Source: Hypoxylon rubiginosum (Eukaryota; Ascomycota; Sordariomycetes; Xylariales; Hypoxylaceae). From it: DNA of 64,000 nt. Both the position numbers and the translations under genes were made by a program. Below the pieces are notes generated by a model. That model was given only the letters and a program-made list of their open reading frames with translations. It made no database searches and was not told the origin of the DNA. Location: contig CADCXA010000051.1 of NCBI GenBank assembly GCA_902806565.1, forward strand, positions 558,001 through 622,000. Reading direction: 5' to 3'. Shown one piece after another: positions 1 through 9,846 of the stretch. How positions within the stretch are numbered: position 1 is the first letter of the stretch; each line of letters begins with the position of its first letter.

Positions 1-181
1 GATTGGCTGTTCTGCGACGGTATTTCGAAGACCACGCATCAATCTCAGCCTTCTTTTGACGAATCAAAGCCTCATATCCCTTTCGTCCTTGCCCTCCGGA
101 TCTCAAGAACTGTGATAGGGGGATCAGCTGCAAACGCTTCGAAGTGCGGTTGCGGGCGAATTTAGAAAACTCATCAACCAT
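1..181 (-). CDS. Unidentified protein, N-terminal 60 codons (runs off left edge)
   Basis: The minus strand is open from an ATG at 181 to the window edge, about 60 codons. The peptide is basic and hydrophilic, rich in Arg, Lys and Gln (it includes GRKGYEALIRQKKAEIDAW), with codon use like the neighbouring genes. A stop lies in frame a few codons upstream of the ATG, so this is either a first exon or an exon whose acceptor is close by. I do not recognise the family. The open frame could be chance, but a 60-codon stretch with this composition is more likely coding than not. Confidence 0.35.
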   Translation of the reverse strand, partial: MVDEFSKFARNRTSKRLQLIPLSQFLRSGGQGRKGYEALIRQKKAEIDAWSSKYRRRTAN

Positions 182-429
182 TTCGCCAATCACTGAACGC
201 TTCAGACTCCGGAAGTCTTACCTTCTATACTGATTTATATGATTTTGATAACGTGAGAATACGAGTTTAACAATGCCTAAGTAAGGATAGTGCTGAGTAC
301 CCATCCAGGTCATTACCTACCCCTATATATCAAAAGTCACGATAACTTGGGGGGTTTTTTTTTCATTTCAGCAAATAGTAGCTATAAGTAGCCATATCAT
401 TAAACATATTCTAGGCAATACATAAGAAT

Positions 430-1509
430 TTAAACGTAATGCTTCCATTGTTCCTCGCACCATTCCCAGAACGCAGTGGCCTTGCCTTCTGATACTGCAT
501 TTAATACATCTGGCCGTGAAATGGGGTGGATTCGGCCCCATGGCCAGATATACGCACCATTAGAATCCTCGCTCACCTCGGGAGACATACCGGAGTAAAG
601 CATGGTATAGGCACCATACTTGGCCTCATATAGAATAAAACTCCTCAGAAACGTCACAAACAGCCAGTTTTCGTTTGCATAGATACCTGTATATAGATTC
701 CCAGGGTTCTGACAGACACTGATGATACCGTATCGACCCCAACGGCGAGCACCATCAACCGCAAAGAACCAGTTGCCCGCCTTGGACGCGCCATAATCCT
801 CATACGTGACTGTAGTGGGCTTCTCGATACGCGCAAAGTCAATCCCACCCTGGGGCGCAGCCATTTCGATCTGTGTCGAGCCTGACCATACGACGCGCAC
901 TCTGCCTGGAGCGGCCGTTTGTGCTGCTGCGCGGAGCATAGGCAGGAGCTCCTGAGTGAAGAGCAGCGGAGCGACACAGTTTGCACCCACGTGCGCCTCA
1001 ATGCCCTGCTTTGTCACACTCCCCGGAGGGCACCCGCTGCCAGCGTTATTCCATAGGATATCTAGGCGCGTCTCTTGCGAGGCAAACGACGCCGCTGCTG
1101 ATTTGACCGTTGTCAAGTCGGAGAGATCGAGAAACAGAGACTTTAGGGTTGAAGGCGTTGTAGGAGAGGGCAAGATGGAGCTAACTTCGGTTATGGCGGC
1201 TTGAACCTTCGCGGGCGAACGTCCTGCGAGGTAAATAGTAGCGCCGGTGGGATAGAGAAGTTTTACGAGGGCTAGACCGATACCTAGTGTAGGTTACACA
1301 TGTTAGGAATTGTTTAAATGCCTACATGTATATAATACTATAGAGTCCGTAATAATGGCAGAGTTGTTAGAAATAATACCTGAATTGGCGCCAGTGATGA
1401 TAAAGACCTTGCCTGATTGACTACCAGGGCCGACGTCCTTTTCGGTGAAGGTGGGGGCTGGTGGGAAGAACTGCTGCCAGAGTGCCCAGAGGACAGATAA
1501 GGTTGGCAT
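430..1509 (-). CDS. Short-chain dehydrogenase/reductase (SDR), two exons
   Basis: NAD(P)H-dependent oxidoreductase of the classical SDR fold, 327 aa. Exons are 1380-1509 and 430-1283. The 96-nt GT-AG intron splits the dinucleotide-binding motif, and splicing restores TGANSGIG at about residues 39-46. Further hallmarks are NNAG near residue 122, a Ser in WSGST near 178, and the catalytic Tyr/Lys as YGASK at 207-211. A hydrophobic N-terminus (residues 5-17) could be a membrane anchor, as in retinol-dehydrogenase-like and TIC32-like fungal SDRs. The substrate cannot be told from sequence. The next gene is a thioesterase on the same strand, about 0.7 kb away, with no sign of linked function. Confidence 0.9.
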
Positions 1510-2201
1510 GATGGGTTTTCGCTAAATACTCGCAACTAGATCAGGATATGGCCGGATGGATATCGATTCATGAATAAACTTGTTTATGAAATGAATGAAA
1601 TTCATAACGTTAACGATGCAATCAAAAGAATACAACTTTGGGGGGATAGAGCGATAAAGGAAAGACAGGGTTGACGTACGCGGCAGGAGAGTTCCCAGTT
1701 TACGACTGCTTTGCCGCGGGTAGTTTTTTCGAAGAGCCGTCACAAGAATAAAGTTATCGCGCTTAGGAGTTTAGGGGTTCAGGGGTTCAGGGGTACCTAG
1801 CGCTCACGCCGTAAACCTGCTAAAATCTCTCCAAACGCTAGTGACTGCTATTCCTCCCGCTATTTGGTACAAAAAGGAGACTAATTCCTGACACATCAGT
1901 CTATGCGGAACATGAAGAGGATGTGGAGGGCGAGGTGCGAATACCAATAACACTAAAGTCCTAAATGTTCAAGCAATTTCAGCCGATATTGATAGCTAGC
2001 AAGACCAAGTATCTTTTGTGTCAGTAGTGCCTAGCTCATAACAGGGTTCCCCGTACTTCGTATTTGACAATTAATTGCGAAAAGGGGTGACCACACAAGA
2101 AATCAGTGATACACCATTCTCGAAAATATTGAAATCCAGAGCCGCATGTGAGCCCCGTTGAACTGGATGCTCATGACTACTTTGACGTAGAGTCCGATGC
2201 G
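1510..2201. other. Intergenic, no gene seen
   Basis: Promoter side of the SDR gene and 3' side of the thioesterase gene. It contains a short 'aggggttcaggggttcagggg' tandem near 1770-1793 and short shadow frames only. I see no coding or RNA signal. Confidence 0.6.
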
Positions 2202-3208
2202 TTAGAGCTTGCTGGCATCTTTCAACCGAACCAGGCACTCTTGAGTACCCGACATGATAAGTCGACCACTCTTCACGTCCCAGTACCATTGACGAATAAC
2301 TACTCTACCATCGGAACCCCAAGACGTTTCGTGCTGGGTGAACATCCACTCATCCACTTTGACCATCGGCTCGTGGATGGAGAGACTAGTAGCGAGAGTC
2401 ACGGCCATTGCCACGTTGCGCAACTGCTTCCCTACCTTTTTCGGATTGGCATGTAGGGCTGCGCCTATCGTATACGAATCCGACAAAAATGCCAGCGCCG
2501 ACTGATGCACGTGCGGGCTCGTTGACGCAATCGCCGGCGAGCGCACGAACGAGCGTTGCCAAAACTTCGTCGGCTCTCCCACGGGTGGGTGGTCGAATGG
2601 CCGCCAGTCGAACGGTTCCTCTTCCGCGCCAAGCTGTAGAAGTGGCGCTGACCGGGCTGTGGTCGCTGCCAGCATCTCCTGCACCTTGCCACCCCGGATA
2701 TTGTCAGGCAGGGTGTTTCCCTCCGCTGGCATTGGGACGTGGTAGTCTAGAAAGTTTCCGACCGGGAGGTCGTTCCTTTGAAAACAGATCGTCGCAGTGT
2801 AGAGGCAAGCATTGTTGGATCCCTGGGTCGCGCGCACGATGCGAGAGGCAAAGCATCGCCCGTCCAAAACGCGTTCGATGTGATAGCGGACATTCTCTTT
2901 CGGCTTGACGGCGCGCAGGAACGCGGACTGTATCGAGTAGATCTGGAATGTCGGCGGCACCGTCGCGGCGGCTGCGGCTGCGGATTGGCCCAGCTGGCTC
3001 CCGCCGAACGCGGACCGTAAGCCCTCTTGGAATGTCAAGTTCCTACTCGAGATGAGTTTGTGTGAGGGGCTGAGTTTACATGTACCGATACGCTTTGATT
3101 AGGACGGACGTACCCTTTATTGATGTAAGTATCGGGACCCGCTTCGGTGACCTTCGTTACGGCGATGAGTGTCTCGATGGGAGCGATTTGGGCCATGGCT
3201 ACGGGCAT
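2202..3208 (-). CDS. TesB/ACOT8-type acyl-CoA thioesterase, two exons
   Basis: Hydrolyses acyl-CoA to free acid and CoA. The family is often peroxisomal, but the C-terminus here (DASKL) is only a weak match to a PTS1 signal. The protein is 311 aa, a normal length for a double-hotdog thioesterase II. Exons are 3114-3208 and 2202-3042, with a 71-nt GT-AG intron. The start ATG at 3208 is followed by a second in-frame ATG at 3196. The N-terminal hotdog carries FGGSQLGQ, the counterpart of the family's VYGGQLLGQ, and then LDGRCFASR. The C-terminal hotdog carries HQSALAFLSD, SLSIHEP, DEWMFTQHE and GTQECLVR, matching the HR..LAYLSDY, SLDHS, DEWLLYE and Q.GL.R blocks of the family. Substrate chain length cannot be inferred. 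Confidence 0.88.
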
Positions 3209-4050
3209 GGATAGCAGAGAGGTACGCTATGGAAATGAAGTTGCTCCATGACTGCGAATGTCAATCCGACCCTAACTCGAGTGGCAATCGGAGTAATTAA
3301 AACGCCATTGAGACAAATATCTAAGACATCTTGAGGCGACAGGTCGTGTAACCCCATCTGCTTGAATTTCTATTTTCCGTCCTCGCTGAGTTCGCCCTTC
3401 CATACCTTCCATCTAGTAGCACATTCGACATCTTGGATAAGAAAACGGCGACAAAGCGTCAATTCCTTTACCGTCAAGTTTTGTGCATCTCATCTCCAGG
3501 CGTGACGCAGACCTAGCCGGCGGAACACAGGGTCAGGGGCTAATAGGGGAATCGGCCTTGAGTAGCAGAGCATTACATAAGCAGACTTGAAATATTGCTT
3601 ATGTAATGTTGTTTACCCCTAAGAGGCTCAGATGGTAATAATGATGCAGCTGTAGAAGGTTCTCGCCAACTAACTCATCAATAACACGTATATCGTAATG
3701 CCATTGTATATACATACCTTGACACTGTCACTCATCCACTAGCCCAATCTACGGCACTCCACAGAATTCCACGGAACTCCACGACACTACATGATAACTT
3801 CAAATGGATACTTGCAAACAAATCAGGCCGGCGGTCTGTTATTTTGGCCGAAAGCGGATTCTAACTATCCGAAATTCAAACTACTACTTTCATATAGTCT
3901 ATGTAAATGTTATATAAAATAGGTCTCTAAGGAGATAACTGGTGTCGAAAACTCAGGAAACTACCATCTGAATTACCTCCTAAGAATAAGACTCGCAAGA
4001 TCAACAACTAAAATACTTCTCTCAACACCAAAATTAAAATTACCTTCAAT
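3209..4050. other. Divergent intergenic region between thioesterase and NmrA-like genes
   Basis: Probable shared promoter region of two divergently transcribed genes. It holds a 13-bp-arm inverted repeat (3571-3608) and a weak triple repeat of an 'actccac(r)g' type near 3754-3785. There is no coding frame of note. Confidence 0.55.
3571..3608. repeat. Perfect 13-bp inverted repeat, 12-nt spacer
   Basis: Arms cattacataagca (3571-3583) and tgcttatgtaatg (3596-3608) are exact reverse complements. It lies about 440 bp upstream of the NmrA-like start. It could be a dimeric regulator site, a hairpin or a small foldback remnant. Confidence 0.8.
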
Positions 4051-4986
4051 ATGTCCAAAGTCCTAGCTGTATTTGGTGCTACTGGCCAACAAGGCGGTTC
4101 CATCGTCAACTACGTGCTGAATGACCCAGAGCTCTCCCAACAGTACAAGATCCGTGCGATCACTCGTGATCTCAACTCGGAAAATGCTAAACAGCTGAAG
4201 GAGAAGGTCGAGGTAGTTCAGGGGGATTCCCTTGATCGTGCGTCTCTCTTGACAGCCTTGACCGGCGCACACACCGTCTTCATCATGACGATGCCAGCCT
4301 TCGGCCCTGACGACCTGGAAGTCGAGTACAACAATGGCAAAAGGATTGCCGACGTCGCCGTCGAAAAAGGCGCCAAATACATCATCTTCAGTACGCTGCC
4401 GCCGGTTAAGGAGATATCTGGTGGCAAATACACCAAGATCACGCTCTTCGATGCCAAGTCCAAAATTGAGCAGTACATTCGCGGCCTTCCCATCAAGGGC
4501 GCTTTCTATTGCCCGGGAAATTTCATGGAGAACTTCCAGACCCAACCCTACTTAGGTCCCCTGCCGGCCCCCGATAGAACTTGGATCATTACTCGCAACA
4601 TCTCTCCCAAGGCCAAGATGCCCCTGATCGATGCTGTCGGAGACTCGGGAAAATTCGTCGGCGCCATTCTCGCGCAGCCGGACAAGTACGAAGGCAAGAC
4701 AATATTTGCCGCTGCCGCTCTCTATAGCTTGGAGGAGATCGCCGCTATCATGTCCAAGGCCACAGGCAAGACCATTGTGTTCAAGCAGGTGTCTTCTGAT
4801 GAGTTCGAGAAGAGCCTACCCGCCCCTTTTGGCGGCATCTTTGTCGAAGCGTTCAACTACCAGGAGGAATTTGGCTACTTCGGCCCTGGTGCTGAAAAGT
4901 CAATTGCTTGGGCTGCTGAAAACGCCCGAGGCAAACTCGCCGCCTTCGAAGAATTCTTGGAGGCCCACCCCCTTCAGCTCGAGTAA
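4051..4986 (+). CDS. NmrA-like NAD(P)-binding protein
   Basis: Intronless, 311 aa, an atypical SDR of the NmrA/HSCARG group. These bind NAD(P) and act either as redox sensors that modulate transcription factors or as isoflavone-reductase-like enzymes. The Rossmann motif GATGQQGGS is at residues 9-17. The block RAITRD follows at about 35, and GDSLDRASLLTAL at about 58 gives the Asp that begins beta-3/alpha-3. The classical YxxxK is absent, as expected for NmrA proteins. The NxxNF-type substrate loop reads CPGNFMENF near 154. The start ATG follows an A-rich leader and is the first in the frame. It is not the nitrogen regulator NmrA itself as far as can be judged, and its physiological role is unknown. 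Confidence 0.88.
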   Translation: MSKVLAVFGATGQQGGSIVNYVLNDPELSQQYKIRAITRDLNSENAKQLKEKVEVVQGDSLDRASLLTALTGAHTVFIMTMPAFGPDDLEVEYNNGKRIADVAVEKGAKYIIFSTLPPVKEISGGKYTKITLFDAKSKIEQYIRGLPIKGAFYCPGNFMENFQTQPYLGPLPAPDRTWIITRNISPKAKMPLIDAVGDSGKFVGAILAQPDKYEGKTIFAAAALYSLEEIAAIMSKATGKTIVFKQVSSDEFEKSLPAPFGGIFVEAFNYQEEFGYFGPGAEKSIAWAAENARGKLAAFEEFLEAHPLQLE

Positions 4987-5424
4987 ACCCATACTATGAG
5001 GCCGCGTATGCTTTGTATATCAGTTGTCATAGTCTCGCTGCAGGATCATTCAAGTTTCCCTGGGCTTACTACATATGTTGTTAGAAAGCAAAGGGACTCA
5101 ATATGCCCTAATTCGTTAGAAATCCAAAGCTGCCTAAGAGCTTCATTTTGCAACCGATTTCTTAGCTAGGGTTTCTATATACTATAGAATGTAGGTGAAT
5201 TATGACCTCGGGCAGCTTAAACCAAATGCCTTCTGTGCTTTATTGTTAACTGCTAAGCCTCTGTCTAGTTGTGATATTGTAATTGACTTAGTAGTAAAAG
5301 CTATCATAGCCCTGAAACCCGCGACGTTGCAGGAGGTTGTTGCTGGGTTAGCGGGCGGTGGGCGGTGGGCTCCGACCAACCTAAGGTAAGTCTTAAATAG
5401 CCCAGCAACAACACCATCTCTCAA

Positions 5425-5590
5425 CCCGGCGTCTGCCCATTGCACCAACCACCTAGGTAACGATCTAGGTGGCTTGGTGTAGTGGGTGCACGCCGGGACC
5501 CCCTCCCCACCCCGCCCCCGAGTAAAAACCCCCCGCCCGGGGTTTTTCGTAACAGCGTGGGTTCGAATGCCGGATTCGAACCCACGCTGT
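5425..5590. repeat. Cluster of three successive inverted repeats with tRNA-type box sequences
   Basis: Three foldbacks sit side by side. First, 5425-5497 has ~33-bp imperfect arms around an ~8-nt loop. Second, 5524-5547 has arms AAAAACCCC/GGGGTTTTT. Third, 5552-5590 has perfect 17-bp arms (acagcgtgggttcgaat and its complement) around a 5-nt loop. The third contains GGTTCGAAT, the tRNA B-box core, on both strands. The right arm of the first contains tggcttggtgtagtgg, which resembles an A box. This looks like a tRNA-derived SINE head or a foldback element rather than a working tRNA, since no acceptor or anticodon stem closes. Confidence 0.65.
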
Positions 5591-6330
5591 GAGCTTTTTT
5601 ATATTTTTTTTTTTATCTTTTCTAAATAATTCTATGAGGTACCTACTACCTAGGTACCTAGTCTGCTTCTTTACCACTGGATTGAGCTAATATTACGCCG
5701 AGGGAAGTGCAAGCCAAACTTTACTCTTATTTCTTGTTTCACCCCGGACAGATGCGCCTTCTATACTGCTACATGTAGGTATAGATACATATGTATTATA
5801 CAGGTGCACCTTCAACTGTGCAGATCCTCTTACTTAATCCAGGATAGCAACCAGCGTCGATTTAGCTCTGTCCCAGGCAACTACCACGCTTCTAGCTCAG
5901 CTTTTTGCACTCAGAGATTCGAGCTTAGTGTCTTTTATTTGTTTGCGATACCCTCGTCTATCAGGTATTTAGATTCTAACCTCATTGGCCACTCCAGCCT
6001 CCTACACAGCGAATTTCAGAGAGGGACAACCAATAGGTGGTCTCCCAAGGGGGTGCCCACGCATCGAAGCCGAAGAAAGGGAGTTGAACCCTAGCTTAGG
6101 TAGGTAGATGCACCTTCTAGTTACTATGCGGATGCTCCTACTCAAACTCGGGCTAATGTCTAACATCGATTTAACTTTTCCCATGGGGGTAAATGTCTTT
6201 CCCCCCTCACCTTGTTCCCTTCACCTCGTCCTCCTCATTCTCTTCATCCTATTCGGCTTCCCCATTTCAAATGGGTACAAGCAGCCAACGATTTAATTGT
6301 AGGTCGTCAAGAATTTGCCTGCTCGCTTGG

Positions 6331-6396
6331 CCTTCTTCGCCTTCTTCGCCTTCTTCTCTTCATTCGTCTTCTTCGTCTTCTTCGTCTTCTTCGTTT
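6331..6396. repeat. CTTCTTCGC/CTTCTTCGT microsatellite
   Basis: Pyrimidine-rich nonamer and hexamer tandem repeats. They generate spurious Ser-rich frames. Confidence 0.85.
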
Positions 6397-6473
6397 TCTA
6401 CCTACACTGGAGAATGTCTACCTGTCGCAAAAGCGAACGCCGCTTAAGCGATTGAGCCTATAACAGCGCTTAT

Positions 6474-7031
6474 ATGCTACATAGCGTGACACTACCAAAC
6501 TCCAGCAACTGGTGGACCAGTATACTTGGGACCATACCAGTATACTTGGGACCATATCAATATACTTGGGACCATATCAATATTACTGCCCCAGGATGGT
6601 ACAAATCTCCTGTGTACAGCGCTGTCATGGGAGAACGAGAGTCATTTGAGCAGATCTGCTCAACGACGCCACTCACCTTTGCGCCATCGCTACTAGAGGT
6701 CTTGAAGAGTCCCACGCAGCCTTTGCATGAGTATTTCCTTTCATTACCACGGCCTCCTGATGATATGGCGAGATGGGGCGTTTATGCCATGACACTGGAG
6801 AAGCCAGGCTGGAAGCGCTGGGAGGAACGACAACGTGCTCTAGATGAGGAAGGCTTCCGTGCAAAGAAGCTCAAACAGAAGCTCGAGTCACAAGCGAGAA
6901 ACAAAGAGCAAGATCTCGCCACTGCCGCTGGTGTTTGTGGACGCGCCATCGCCTCGGGAGCACACAAATGCACCGTATGCGACCTCCCTCTCCAGTCCAT
7001 CACCGCATTTCCCACGTGGCGCAGTGGTTAA
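6474..7031 (+). pseudogene. Unidentified reading frame ended by a tRNA-like element
   Basis: A 185-codon open frame from an ATG. Its first ~40 codons cross a 20-bp tandem repeat. The more gene-like part starts around 6627 (MGERESFEQ) and includes a basic helical stretch (KLKQKLESQARNKEQ) and a single CxxC (HKCTVCDLPL). The frame stops inside the A box of the tRNA-like sequence (GGCGCAGTGGTTAA), so a repeat insertion may have cut it off. I do not recognise a family. It may be an old transposon gene piece or chance. Confidence 0.3.
6516..6585. repeat. 20-bp tandem repeat, three copies plus a partial
   Basis: The unit is accagtatacttgggaccat. The 15-nt core tatacttgggaccat is identical in all three copies, and the third unit starts atcaa instead of accag. 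Confidence 0.9.
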
Positions 7032-7093
7032 AGTGCCTGGCTGTGTGTGGCCCATGCATTGCCGTGCATGGGAACACAAGTGGGTTCGAATCC
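7017..7093 (+). repeat. tRNA-like (class II) sequence, probable SINE head
   Basis: Box A tggcgcagtgg (7017-7027) and box B ggttcgaatcc (7083-7093) are correctly ordered. A D-stem (gcgc/gtgc), a strong T-arm (gtggg-ttcgaat-cccac) and an 8-bp long-variable-arm-like hairpin (cccatgca/tgcatggg) are present. The acceptor stem pairs at only about four of seven positions and the anticodon stem has a C-C mismatch. A working tRNA-Ser or tRNA-Leu is therefore unlikely. A pol III-derived SINE or tRNA pseudogene fits better. Confidence 0.5.
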
Positions 7094-7249
7094 CACCATG
7101 GTTTTAACTATCCGATCCTCAGGTTTTTTCACCCCGCTTTAGGGCTCGCCGGGCGTCGAGGGTGGTTCTGAGACGTTAGAATAGGCGGGCTGGCGCCCTG
7201 GTTAGAAGCCCTTATACCTACCTAGGTATAGGGCAAGCGAAAGGGAGGA

Positions 7250-7365
7250 ATGCATACGAGCAGGAACAGCGGTGGATTTCTTATGTCAGGCGAAACTCTG
7301 GCTGTGCCTCTTTGCAGGGAGGTACTCCAGACGTCCTATGCGTCACTGTTGCGCGTCGCTGTGCC
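7250..7365 (+). repeat. Inverted repeat copy A
   Basis: This segment matches the reverse complement of 9313-9440, sharing for example aggaacagcggtggatttct exactly. Overall identity is estimated by eye at ~70-80% with small indels. The two copies bracket about 2 kb. Confidence 0.75.
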
Positions 7366-7566
7366 AATAGATATATTGTATGTCTAGGTAGTTAGCCGGA
7401 CGTAAACAATTTCATCATCATCATCCATCACCGCATTAGCGAAGCACATGAAAACGAAGGCCCATGCAGAACAGGTGAGACTCGCCGCCGGCAGGAAACC
7501 TCGAGGTGTGTCTAGAATAGCCCGAACACGGGGCCAGGGCTTCTAATAGAAGTATTGATGGACTAT

Positions 7567-7622
7567 GGGAATAGAGAACTGGGAATAGAGAACTGGGAGT
7601 AGGGAGCTGGGAGTAGGAAACT
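7567..7622. repeat. 14-bp minisatellite, four copies
   Basis: Units gggaatagagaact (x2), gggagtagggagct and gggagtaggaaact. A related stray unit lies near 7770. Confidence 0.85.
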
Positions 7623-8066
7623 GGTAGTAGTCGTTCCTGGGGCATACGACAATGAGCTCCAAGCCCGCGTCCATCGGCAATGCGCCTGCCGACCAGATTT
7701 CGAACGCCAATGCGGGTGAGCCATACACCAACGGTATGGACATCCTTACTCGATGCAACAATGCAACCGGGAATAGGGAACTAAGAAGAGGTATCTGAGA
7801 AGAGGGAACCAGGAACGGCGCCAGTATTAGCGATGTGTCTTTGCTGGTGTCTTTGTTGGAGGGAGTAGAAAGCCATGGACAGAGCTCCAGCTATTAATTA
7901 ACCTCTCTTTATTTCATAAGTCACTGCCACAATTTCAGCGGCCAATCAGAGCCTTAGAATTGCCCCGTACCTTTCGACTTTTTCCTTCGCGGTTCTATCG
8001 CAACAGAGTCTCTAAGGGTGCAAATAGTATGAAAAGGTCACGTAAAACGAGCTCTATAAAGCTTTA

Positions 8067-8282
8067 CCAATTATTAGTCTTTTTAAGCGGTGGTGGAAGA
8101 GATCAATTAATTCTACGAAGAATTGTGGCTAGCTAATCAGAGCCGGACTCATCTGTGGCGTAGAAGAAGCTCGCGATGGTGGACAACCCCCCTTTCTCCC
8201 CGGCCGAAGGACGGGTCACGCAGCTAATTATTAACCTTTTTAGGCGGTATTAAAAGAGATCAATTGATTCTATAGACAATTA
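8067..8282 (+). repeat. Pair of ~60-bp diverged direct repeats
   Basis: Copy 1 is 8067-8126 and copy 2 is 8223-8282. They share an 'aattatta..ctttttaagcggt' block and agagatcaattrattcta. Differences are mostly A/G and C/T. Both are AT-rich. Possibly remnants of tandem LTR or MITE-like units. Confidence 0.65.
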
Positions 8283-8425
8283 TTCGTACGTGCCCGCGGG
8301 TATGAGCAAGTCAATATGAACGTCTTGGTAGGTATTCTTTCTCCAGGGCGGTATCAAGCTCCATGTTGACTATGAAGTTGTCGACATTAAGTAATGGGCC
8401 CTCGAGGCATACCGACCTAGCCTTA

Positions 8426-8560
8426 TCCCAATCGCAGAAGATATTTGAACTAGGTGCTCTTCGTTGCCAACGATCTGAAATATCGACTGTAAAGTTGTCC
8501 CAATCGTAGAAGGTATTTGAATTAGGTGCTCTTCGTAGGATTGCCAACGACTCGAAATAT
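8426..8560 (-). repeat. Tandem duplication of a ~60-bp unit
   Basis: Units are 8426-8483 and 8498-8560, both starting tcccaatcg and ending gaaatat. They differ at a few positions and by a 5-nt insertion. The minus strand stays open through both for about 100 codons, giving the peptide repeat RRAPxSNxFxDWD, but I see no family and read this as a repeat rather than a gene. Confidence 0.7.
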
Positions 8561-9040
8561 TTAAGGTATTTCCTCATTCTGAATGCCTCGGTATCGATCA
8601 GTTTGGTTGGCATAGACGGCCTACCAGCGGCAAGCTTGTCGGAATGTCAGGAAGAGTCTGTTGCCCTTGCTGGATTATCTGCTAAGGACTTCCGCCCTGA
8701 GCGTCTCGTGTGCTCTCGTCTCTGCTTGCTCTTGTCCTCGTGTTCTCTTGTCCTCATGTGGTAATATCTACTCTGGTTGGGGAAGATAAGCCACCCATGA
8801 GGCAACCATCTGGTCGGCTAATATCGTTAATCATAGCTCTGCAGAAGGTATTAAACAAGTAAGAGACAGACTAGAACCTACAGCACCTGTCCGCGTCCGA
8901 TCCACAATTTCCCGCTCGAGCCTTGATGAAATGACCAAGTTGTACGCCAGTCCCGTATTCGGTGTTGTACTGAGGAGAGCGCACGTCCTTTACGTCTGTG
9001 ATATTGGATGTCTTGGGGCCACTGTAAATAAATATCAATT

Positions 9041-9145
9041 GAAGAAGTGGGAGTGATAAAAGTCGTCAGTATTATCAACATCTTGAAACATTTGAAGGTC
9101 AATAACGATAACCAGGTAATTAGGTGAGCGTGAGTACAGCATCGT
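9041..9145 (-). repeat. Direct repeat copy 1 (partner at 10212-10333)
   Basis: Shared blocks include gtcagtatta, tcttgaaacat, accaggtaattaggt and gagtacagcatcg in the same order. Copy 2 carries an extra ~17 nt before the last block. The minus-strand translation is also similar in both copies (MFQDVxNTD), so the ancestral unit may have been coding. Confidence 0.75.
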
Positions 9146-9312
9146 GTGACGGCGTTTGACTTCAGTATTTTGATTTGATGTTGAACGAAGATCGCGGCCA
9201 AAAGTTTCGCGCCATGTATGCGACAACCAGTTGCACTGTACCGTGGCTTGTCGTTATAGTGGATCTTCACCTATAAGTTAGCGAGTAACCACCTGAAAGC
9301 TACCTGTGGATA

Positions 9313-9440
9313 ACCCTCACAGCGACGCGTAACCATGCTGCTATGGCGCTTAAGGACAACTGGAATGCCTCCTTGCGAAAAGACAGAGCCAGAAATTTGC
9401 CCGATATAAGAAATCCACCGCTGTTCCTATTCGTACACAT
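9313..9440 (-). repeat. Inverted repeat copy B
   Basis: Reverse-complement partner of 7250-7365. In frame the two copies both give a peptide of the form NSGGFLxSG, which suggests duplicated coding sequence of an old element. Confidence 0.75.
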
Positions 9441-9846
9441 TACTTCTAACCAATCTATTTCGTTGGGAAATGCTGCGGACCCTATATAGCCAGGGAGAAT
9501 CCCTCTGGCGGTGCTTTCTTTCCCGGTCCTTTTATTCTTCTTTTATATCCTTCTCCTTGTCATACCTTTCTTCGTCCCCTTCTCCTCATATCTCTCTTAT
9601 TTCCTTCGGCTTGACGGTGTGACAACCCTAGACAGGGCAGGTATGTCCTTCAGGGGAGGCAGCATGTCAACAGGGACGACTATGAAAAGGCGAGGGCGAG
9701 GGCGAGGGCGAAGGGGCATTCCTTTGAGATGCCTTAAACGCGAGTAAGCCTAAGACTCCGTATTTGCTAGCGACGATATCTATAACAACGTAGGTTAGGA
9801 TCATTGGCTCAATGGGTTATCTTGCAGTGCTTCCATTACAAGATAC

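Noticed and set aside
5524..5547. GC-rich hairpin followed by a T run, looking like a rho-independent terminator
   Set aside because: The genome is eukaryotic and the hairpin belongs to a cluster of foldbacks; bacterial-type termination is not expected.
8878..9270. 130-codon minus-strand frame
   Set aside because: It overlaps direct repeat copy 1 and has no domain; read as element debris.
9511..9747. 78-codon plus-strand frame with a hydrophobic N-terminus
   Set aside because: The hydrophobic part comes from a T/C-rich tract and the rest from a cgaggg repeat; no family and it lies in the repeat zone.
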